Shown here piece by piece: positions 58,725 to 64,000 of a DNA stretch of 64,000 nt. Below the pieces are notes generated by a model. It did no database searches and was not told the origin of the DNA. It saw only the letters and a program-made list of their open reading frames with translations. Position numbers and translations under genes: made by a program. Source of the DNA: Clusia tigrina (Eukaryota; Arthropoda; Insecta; Diptera; Clusiidae). The stretch spans positions 94,986,280 through 95,050,279 of the forward strand of contig OV050033.1 of the NCBI GenBank assembly GCA_920105625.2. Direction: 5' to 3'. Numbering within the stretch: position 1 is the first letter of the stretch; every line of letters starts with the position of its first letter.

Positions 58725-61700
58725 ATAAATGCTTGTAACTTTCTACTGCAGCGTCATAAAACCTTGAAATTTTGTAACAATAAAGTACTCGAGCCTCTTG
58801 TCAATTTAACCTATCGCTCAAAGCTGTGCTACCCTTGAGTCCCAAACCAAACACTGCTAAAGCTTCAAATGGCCCTAACTTCTATACGGCACGTCCTACA
58901 CCTATCAAAATTTGCAACATACAAATGCTTGTAACTTTTTACTGGAGCGTCATAAAACCTTGAAATTTTGTAACAATAAAGTACTCGAGCCTCTTGTCAA
59001 TTTAAGCTATCGCTCAAAGCTGTGCTACCCTTGAGTTCCAAATCAAACACTGATAAAACTTCAAATGGCCCTAACTTCTATATGGTACGTCCTACACCTA
59101 TCAAAGTTTGCAACATACAAATGCTTGTAACTTTTTACTGGAGCGGCATAAAACCTTGAAATTTTGTAACAATAAAGTACTCGAGCCTCTTGTCAATTTA
59201 AGCTTTCGCTCAAAGCTGTGCTACCCTTGAGTCCCAAATCAAACACTGATAAAGCTTCAAATGGCGCTAACTTCTATACGGTACGTCCTACACCTATCAA
59301 AGTTTGCAACATTCAAATGCTTGTAAATTTTTACTGGATCGTCATAAAACCTTGAAATTTTGTAACAATAAAGTACTCGAGCCTCTTGTCAATTTAAGCT
59401 ATCGCTCAAAGCTGTGCTACCCTTGAGTCCCAAATCAAATACTGATAAAGCTTCAAATGGCCCTAACTTCTATACGGAACATCCTACACCTATCAAAGTT
59501 TGCAACATATAAATGCTTGTAACTTTTTACTGCAGCGTCATAAAACCTTGAAATTTTGTAAAAATAAAGTACTCGAGCCTCTTGTCAATTTAAACTTTCG
59601 CTCAAAGCTGTGCTACCCTTGAGTCCCAAATCAAACACTGATAAAGCTTCAAATGGCCCTAACTTCTATACGGTACATCCTACACCTATCAAAGTTTGCA
59701 ACATATAAATGCTTGTAACTTTTTACTGCAGCGTCACAAAACCTTGAAATTTTGTAACAATAAAGTACTCGAGCCTCTTGTCAATTTAGCCTATCGCTCA
59801 CAGCTGTGCTACCCTTGAGTCCCAAATCAAACACTGATAAAGCTTCAAATGGTCCTAACTTCTATACGGTACGTCCTACACCTATCATAGTTTGCAACAT
59901 ACAAATGCTTGTAACTTTTTACTGGAGCGTCATAAAACCTTGAAATTTTCTAACAATAAAGTACTCGAGCCTCTTGTCAATTTAAGCTATCGCTCAAAGC
60001 TGTGCTACCCTTGAATCCCAAATCAAACACTAATAAAGCTTCAAATGGCCCTAACTTCTATACGGTACGTCCAACACCTATCAAAGTTTGCAACATACAA
60101 ATGCTTGTAACTTTTTACTGGAGCGTCATAAAACCTTGAAATTTTGTAACAATAAAGTACTCGAGCCTCTTGTCAATTTAAGCTATCGCTCAAAGCTGTG
60201 CTACCCTTGAGTTCCAAATCAAACACTGATAAAACTTCAATTGGCCCTAACTTCTATACGGTACGTCCTACACCTATCAAAGTTTGCTACATACAAATTC
60301 TTGTAACTTTTTACTGGAGCGTCATAAAACCTTGAAATTTTGTAACAATAAAGTACTCGAGCCTCTTGTCAATTTAAGCTTTCGCGCAAAGCTGTGCTAC
60401 CCTTGAGTCCCAAATCAAACACTGATAAAGCTTCAAATGGCCCTAACTTCTATACGGTACGTCCTACACCTATCAAAGTTTGCAACATACAAATGTTTGT
60501 AACTTTTTACTGGACCGTCATAAAACCTTCAAATTTTGTAACAATAAAGTACTCGAGCCTCTTGTCAATTTAAGCTATCGCTCAAAGCTATGCTACCCTT
60601 GAGTTCCAAATCAAACACTGATAAAAATTCAAATGGCCCTAACTTCTATACGGTACGTCCTACTCCTATCAAAGTTTGCAACATATAAATGCTTGTAACT
60701 TTTTACTGGAGCGTAATAAAACCTTGTAATTTTGTAACAATAAAGTACTCGAGCCTCTTGTCAATTTAAGCTATCGCTCAAAGCTGTGCTACCCTTGAAT
60801 CCCAAATCAAACACTAATAAAGCTTCAAATGGCCCTAACTTCTATACGGTACGTCCAACACCTATCAAAGTTTGCAACATACAAATGCTTGTAACTTTTT
60901 ACTGGAGCGTCATAAAACCTTGAAATTTTGTAACAATAAAGTACTCGAGCCTCTTGTCAATTTAAGCTATCGCTCAAAGCTGTGCTACCCTTGAGTTCCA
61001 AATCAAACACTGATAAAACTTCAAATGGAACTAACTTCTATACGGTACGTCCTACACCTATCAAAGTTTGCAACATACATATGCTTGTAACTTTTCACTG
61101 GAGCGTCATAAAACCTTGAAATTTTGTAACAATAAAGTACTCGAGCCTCTTGTCAATTTAATCTATCGCTCAAAGCTGTGCTACCCTTGAGTTCCAAATC
61201 AAACACTGATAAAACTTCAAATGGAACTAACTTCTATACGGTACGTCCTACACCTATCAAAGTTTGCAACATACATATGCTTGTAACTTTTCACTGGAGC
61301 GTCATAAAACCTTGAAATTTTGTAACAATAAAGTACTCGAGCCTCTTGTCAATTTAAGCTTTCGCTCAAAGCTGTGCTACCCTTGAGTCCCAAATCAAAC
61401 ACTGATAAAGCTTCAAATGGCCCTAACTTCTATACGGTACGTCCTACACCTATCAAAGTTTGCAACATTCAAATGCTTGTAACTTTTTACTGGATCGTCA
61501 TAAAACCTTGATATTTTGTAACAATAAAGTACTCGAGCCTCTTGTCAATTTAAGCTATCGCTCAAAGCTGTGCTACCCTTGAGTCCCAAATCAAACACTG
61601 ATAAAGTTTCAAATGGCCCTAACTTCTATACGGTACGTCCTACACTTATCAAAGTTTGCAACATATAAATGCTTGTAACTTTTTACTTCAGCGTCATAAA

Positions 61701-64000
61701 ACCTTGAAATTTTGTAACAATAAAGTACTCGAGCCTCTTGTCAATTTAAGCTATCGCTTAAAGCTATGCTACCCTTGAGTCCCAAATCAAACACTGATAA
61801 AAATTCAATTGGCCCTAACTTATATACGATACGTCCTACACCTATCAAAGTTGGCAACATACAAATGCTTGTAACTTTTTACTGGATCGTCATAAAACCT
61901 TGAAATTTTGTAACAATAAAGTACTCGAGCCTCTTGTCAATTTAAGCTATCGCTCAAAGCTGTGCTACCCTTGAGTCCCAAATCAAACACTGATAAAGCT
62001 TCAAATGGCCCTAACTTCTATACGGTACGTCCTACAACTATCAAAGTTTGCAACATACAAATGCTTGTAACTTTTTACTGGAGCGTCATAAAACCTTGAA
62101 ATTTTGTAACAATAAAGTACTCGAGCCTCTTGTCAATTTAATCTATCGCTCAAAGCTGTGCTACCCTTGAGTTCCAAATCAAACACTGATAAAACTTCAA
62201 ATGGAACTAACTTCTATACGGTACGTCCTACACCTATCAAAGTTTGCAACATACATATGCTTGTAACTTTTCACTGGAGCGTCATAAAACCTTGAAATTT
62301 TGTAACAATAAAGTACTCGAGCCTCTTGTCAATTTAAGCTTTCGCTCAAAGCTGTGCTACCCTTGAGTCCCAAATCAAACACTGATAAAGCTTCAAATGG
62401 CCCTAACTTCTATACGGTACGTCCTACACCTATCAAAGTTTGCAGCATTCAAATGCTTGTAACTTTTTACTGGATCGTCATAAAACCTTGATATTTTGTA
62501 ACAATAAAGTACTCGAGCCTCTTGTCAATTTAAGCTATCGCTCAAAGCTGTGCTACCTTTGAGTCCCAAATCAAACACTGATAAAAATTCAAATGGCCCT
62601 AACTTCTAAACGGTACGTCCTACACCTATCAAAGTTTGCAACATATAAATGCTTGTAACTTTCTACTGCAGCGTCATAAAACCTTGAAATTTTGTAACAA
62701 TAAAGTACTCGAGCCTCTTGTCAATTTAAGCTATCGCTCAAAGCTGTGCTACCCTTGAGTTCCAAATCAAACACTGATAAAACTTCAAATGGCCCTAACT
62801 TCTATACGGTACGTCCTACACCTATCAAAGTTTGCAACATACAAATGCTTGTAACTTTTTACTGGAGCGTCATAAAACCTTGAAATTTTGTAACAATAAA
62901 GTACTCGAGCCTCTTGTCAATTTAATCTATCGCTCAAAGCTGTGCTACCCTTGAGTTCCAAATCAAACACTGATAAAACTTCAAATGGAACTAACTTCTA
63001 TACGGTACGTCCTACACCTATCAAAGTTTGCAACATACATATGCTTGTAACTTTTCACTGGAGCGTCATAAAACCTTGAAATTTTGTAACAATAAAGTAC
63101 TCGAGCCTCTTGTCAATTTAAGCTATCGCTCAAAGCTGTGCTACCCTTGAGTCCCAAATCAAACACTGATAAAGTTTCAAATGGCCCTAACTTCTATACG
63201 GTACGTCCTACACTTATCAAAGTTTGCAACATATAAATGCTTGTAACTTTTTACTTCAGCGTCATAAAACCTTGAAATTTTGTAACAATAAAGTACTCGA
63301 GCCTCTTGTCAATTTAAGCTATCGCTTAAAGCTATGCTACCCTTGAGTCCCAAATCAAACACTGATAAAAATTCAATTGGCCCTAACTTATATACGATAC
63401 GTCCTACACCTATCAAAGTTGGCAACATACAAATGCTTGTAACTTTTTACTGGAGCGTCATAAAACCTTGAAATTTTGTAACAATAAAGTACTCGAGCCT
63501 CTTGTCAATTTAATCTATCGCTCAAAGCTGTGCTACCCTTGAGTTCCAAATCAAACACTGATAAAACTTCAAATGGAACTAACTTCTATACGGTACGTCC
63601 TACACCTATCAAAGTTTGCAACATTCAAATGCTTGTAAATTTTTACTGGATCGTCATAAAACCTTGAAATTTTGTAACAATAAAGTACTCGAGCCTCTTG
63701 TCAATTTAAGCTATCGCTCAAAGCTGTGCTACCCTTGAGTCCCAAATCAAACACTGATAAAGCTTCAAATGGCCCTAACTTCTATACGGAACATCCTACA
63801 CCTATCAAAGTTTGCAACATATAAATGCTTGTAACTTTTTACTGCAGCGTCATAAAACCTTGAAATTTTGTAAAAATAAAGTACTCGAGCCTCTTGTCAA
63901 TTTAAACTTTCGCTCAAAGCTGTGCTACCCTTGAGTCCCAAATCAAACACTGATAAAGCTTCAAATGGCCCTAACTTCTATACGGTACATCCTACACCTA

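Larger units (their letters stand above)
55585..64000. repeat. 196-bp satellite DNA, right array
   Basis: About 43 monomers on the same 196-bp grid; the next monomer start is predicted at 64002, consistent with the last bases. Class B to about 56.5 kb and class A from there. Blocks here match the far-left array: about 56.55-57.5 kb matches 2.15-3.1 kb (CGTCATGAAA variant), about 58.72-60.4 kb matches 3.34-5.0 kb (GTAAAAATAAAG and AAATACTGATAA variants, offset 55,377) and the ACAAATGTTTG monomer at about 60,490 matches about 409. The array continues beyond the window. Confidence 0.95.

Overview
The window looks like eukaryotic heterochromatin, probably pericentromeric or centromeric, from an insect and most likely a fly. 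No host protein-coding or RNA gene is visible. About 50.6 kb of the 64 kb is one tandem satellite DNA with a 196-bp monomer (about 258 copies). Two LTR retrotransposons of the Ty3/gypsy (Metaviridae) type interrupt it. The dipteran assignment is inference: one element resembles the mdg1/412 group, and the two primer-binding sites match my recollection of Drosophila tRNA-Leu and tRNA-Arg 3' ends.

Layout: (1) 1-18833, satellite of variant class A, with a 30-monomer (5,880 bp) block repeated in tandem and smaller nested 7- and 5-monomer duplications. (2) 18834-25008, element E1 on the minus strand: 600/625-bp LTRs, tRNA-Leu PBS, PPT, 4-bp ATAT target duplication. Gag and pol are broken by several single-base frameshifts and the RT catalytic YLDD reads YLND, so it is dead as sequenced. 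(3) 25009 to about 45960, satellite class B with its own 3-, 7-, 13/14- and about 20-monomer higher-order blocks. (4) About 45960-48334, return to class A. (5) 48335-55584, element E2 on the plus strand: identical 318-bp LTRs, tRNA-Arg PBS, gag, a textbook -1 frameshift signal, and a pol with all domains but one single-base frameshift in RNase H; a very recent insertion. (6) 55585-64000, class B for about 1 kb and then class A to the window end.

The main observations concern how the elements sit in the array. The satellite keeps an exact 196-bp register across the window at every anchor checked. Both elements entered the monomer within 2 bp of the same position. E1 lies exactly where class A changes to class B. 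E2 lies exactly between two copies of a 15/16-monomer block, and its two flanking 4-mers do not match (ACAT versus ACGT). This pattern suggests that retroelements served as exchange points for array rearrangement, or that the assembly was joined at them. The E1 LTR also carries a cluster of heat-shock-element motifs just upstream of its TATA box.
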